Notes under the pieces: model-generated
What the model saw: the letters and a program-made list of their open reading frames with translations, nothing else
Database searches by the model: none
Told to the model about the DNA's origin: nothing
Assembly (NCBI GenBank): GCA_029561505.1
Contig: JAKQXK010000341.1
Location: 1-6,937, forward strand
DNA length: 6,937 nt
Reading direction: 5' to 3'
Source of the DNA: Spirochaetota bacterium
Lineage (GTDB): Bacteria; Spirochaetota; Leptospiria; Turneriellales; Turneriellaceae
Made by a program: the position numbers and the translations under genes
In this document: piece after piece, positions 5,647 to 6,937 of the stretch
Numbering within the stretch: the stretch's first letter is position 1
Layout: the number at the start of each line of letters is the position of its first letter

Positions 5647-6937
5647 CTAAAGAATTTCTTTAATGCAGTCACCGGGCCGGTCACCGTACCAGGTGAAGAA
5701 GCGGCGCACTGCCACGTCACCTTTGTACCCAAAAACTCTGAACAGGGCTTGCCACTCGTTTGCGGTTGTTTTGGTTTTTGAGGATTGATACACTTGAAGC
5801 CTGCGGCAGTCTTTGAGAGCGGTGGCGCCCCATAACTCGGGACGCATGCGGCCTGTGAAGACGAAACATTGCCCGTGCAATTTATAGAGGTCTGTGATTT
5901 TCTCGTCCTGGCCGGTCACTCCCGACCACGGAAAACAAAATCGCGGTTTCACCTTCCCGGCTTCGGCGAAAACGGGCTTGCCGAGTGTGGTTATTTTGCG
6001 TTCGTGATAGACATACACCTTGTTCGGTATCGCAAAAAACGCATACGTCGGGTAAGTGACCAGAAACCACGGCAGAACCAGCAGCACAGCAGCGAGCGGC
6101 ACTACGTAACGCAGGTTACGCCGGGCCGACCAAAGGCGGCCGCGGTATTGCAGGTAAAGCAGTGCGACCAGAAGCGCAGCCACAGCGACAAACGACAGCG
6201 TTCGTGACTGCGGCTCAGCCGCGGGAAACAGCCGCATCACGTATTCGCTGTGCAGCGCTGCGAACTTCAGATAAAGCCAATCGAGCGCGAACAGTACGTG
6301 GCGCATGAACGGCATGGCGAGGTAAGCCAGAGCCGAGAAAAGATAAAGCCCTGAAAAGGGCACGAGCAACAGATTGTAGATGAGCGACAGCGGGTTACCG
6401 CTGCCAAAAAGCACAAATGACAACAGCATCGCAGGTAACCCCGCGGCCAACGACAGTGCCGCATGCGCGGCGACATAATTGAACCAGCGATTGCTCGAGG
6501 CAAAACAAAAGAAAACTGGCTTGTAGAAGACCAGAATCGCCGCGGTTACGCCGAACGACAGAAGAAACGACATCGAAAAAGTCGAAAGCGGAAACAGCGC
6601 CTCGACGATGATTGCGGTGAAGAACAGCAAGGTGAACGACGTGATGCGCCGGTCGATAACACGCATCGCAACGGCAATCGTCATAAACAGCCACGCGCGT
6701 AGCAGCGGCACCGGAAAATCAAGCAGCACCAGAAATGCGCTGGCGACGGCATAACCGAGCAGAGTACCGAGAGCAGGCAGGCGCAGCGCGCGAAAGGGCA
6801 GGTAGAGCAGCGCAAACAGCAACGCAATGTTCAGCCCTGAAACCGCGAAGAGGTGCATCAGGCCCATGTCACGAAACGCGGCAAGCTCATCTTCACCGAG
6901 CTCGTCGGTGTCGCCGATCAGAAAAGCTGCGGCGAGC
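5647..6937 (-). CDS. comEC: ComEC/Rec2-family membrane channel protein, 5' part beyond window
   Basis: Likely the cytoplasmic-membrane pore that carries single-stranded DNA inward during natural transformation. The frame stays open through the right edge: 23 codons precede the internal Met at 6867, so the true start lies outside. The family signature is near the edge, LIGDTDEL followed by GLMHLFAVSGLN, matching the GD...HLLAVSGLH region of the Competence domain. PLLRAWLFM and about nine hydrophobic helices follow, ending with YVVPLAAVLLVLPWFL. The remaining ~130-residue tail is soluble and contains four cysteines. It shows no HxHxDH or other metallo-beta-lactamase motif, although many full-length ComEC proteins carry that domain after the helices. 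The upstream OB-fold region would be off-window. The gene ends at TAG 5647-5649, converging on the SDR gene. Family membership is firm; actual function in DNA uptake is inferred. Confidence 0.9.
   Translation of the reverse strand, partial: LAAAFLIGDTDELGEDELAAFRDMGLMHLFAVSGLNIALLFALLYLPFRALRLPALGTLLGYAVASAFLVLLDFPVPLLRAWLFMTIAVAMRVIDRRITSFTLLFFTAIIVEALFPLSTFSMSFLLSFGVTAAILVFYKPVFFCFASSNRWFNYVAAHAALSLAAGLPAMLLSFVLFGSGNPLSLIYNLLLVPFSGLYLFSALAYLAMPFMRHVLFALDWLYLKFAALHSEYVMRLFPAAEPQSRTLSFVAVAALLVALLYLQYRGRLWSARRNLRYVVPLAAVLLVLPWFLVTYPTYAFFAIPNKVYVYHERKITTLGKPVFAEAGKVKPRFCFPWSGVTGQDEKITDLYKLHGQCFVFTGRMRPELWGATALKDCRRLQVYQSSKTKTTANEWQALFRVFGYKGDVAVRRFFTWYGDRPGDCIKEIL

Noticed and set aside
5649..5661. 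AAAGAATTTCTTT palindrome at the end of the comEC-like gene
   Set aside because: A/T-only-looking arms with a 1-nt centre cannot form a stable hairpin, and it is explained by the final coding codons (KEIL).
5172..5732. 186-codon minus-strand frame spanning the SDR 3' half and the convergent gap
   Set aside because: It runs antisense to the SDR catalytic region and overlaps the end of the comEC-like gene; no motif or ribosome binding site supports it.

Overview
This 6.9-kb window reads as ordinary bacterial chromosome: moderately GC-rich, densely packed, and without RNA genes, CRISPR, insertion sequences or phage genes. The best guess for the host is a spirochaete of the Leptospiraceae, perhaps Turneriella-like. 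The grounds are a multi-domain receptor cyclase (signal peptide, jelly-roll ectodomain, seven membrane helices, class III cyclase), a lipoprotein esterase and the base composition. This is inference from family knowledge; no marker gene in the window proves it.

Layout. Positions 1-3818 on the minus strand hold a tightly overlapping three-gene unit, read from right to left. The order is the E2 (dihydrolipoamide acyltransferase) subunit of a pyruvate-dehydrogenase-type complex, a predicted lipoprotein alpha/beta-hydrolase (4-bp ATGA overlap), and a 7TMR-DISM-type receptor adenylate cyclase (11-bp overlap) that runs off the left edge. A 147-bp divergent intergenic region (3819-3965) separates this unit from a plus-strand pair: type I methionine aminopeptidase (map, GTG start) and, 54 bp downstream, a classical short-chain dehydrogenase/reductase. 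An 82-bp convergent gap (5565-5646) with an imperfect palindrome follows. The rest is the C-terminal part of a ComEC/Rec2-type membrane protein on the minus strand, cut by the right edge. No gene-free stretch exceeds 150 bp.

How the genes relate. The minus-strand overlaps imply co-transcription and translational coupling of a central-metabolism enzyme with an envelope esterase and a cAMP-producing receptor. They share no obvious pathway, and E1 and E3 of the complex are not adjacent. map and the SDR may share a transcript but are functionally unrelated housekeeping/oxidoreductase genes. The ComEC-like protein would form the DNA-uptake channel of natural transformation, but its tail lacks the metallo-beta-lactamase motifs often found there.

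I found no convincing new multi-gene system. The points most worth a second look are the coupling of E2 to a receptor cyclase, the ComEC tail with four cysteines, the missing Shine-Dalgarno on E2 with a possible leaderless promoter, and the palindrome in the convergent gap.
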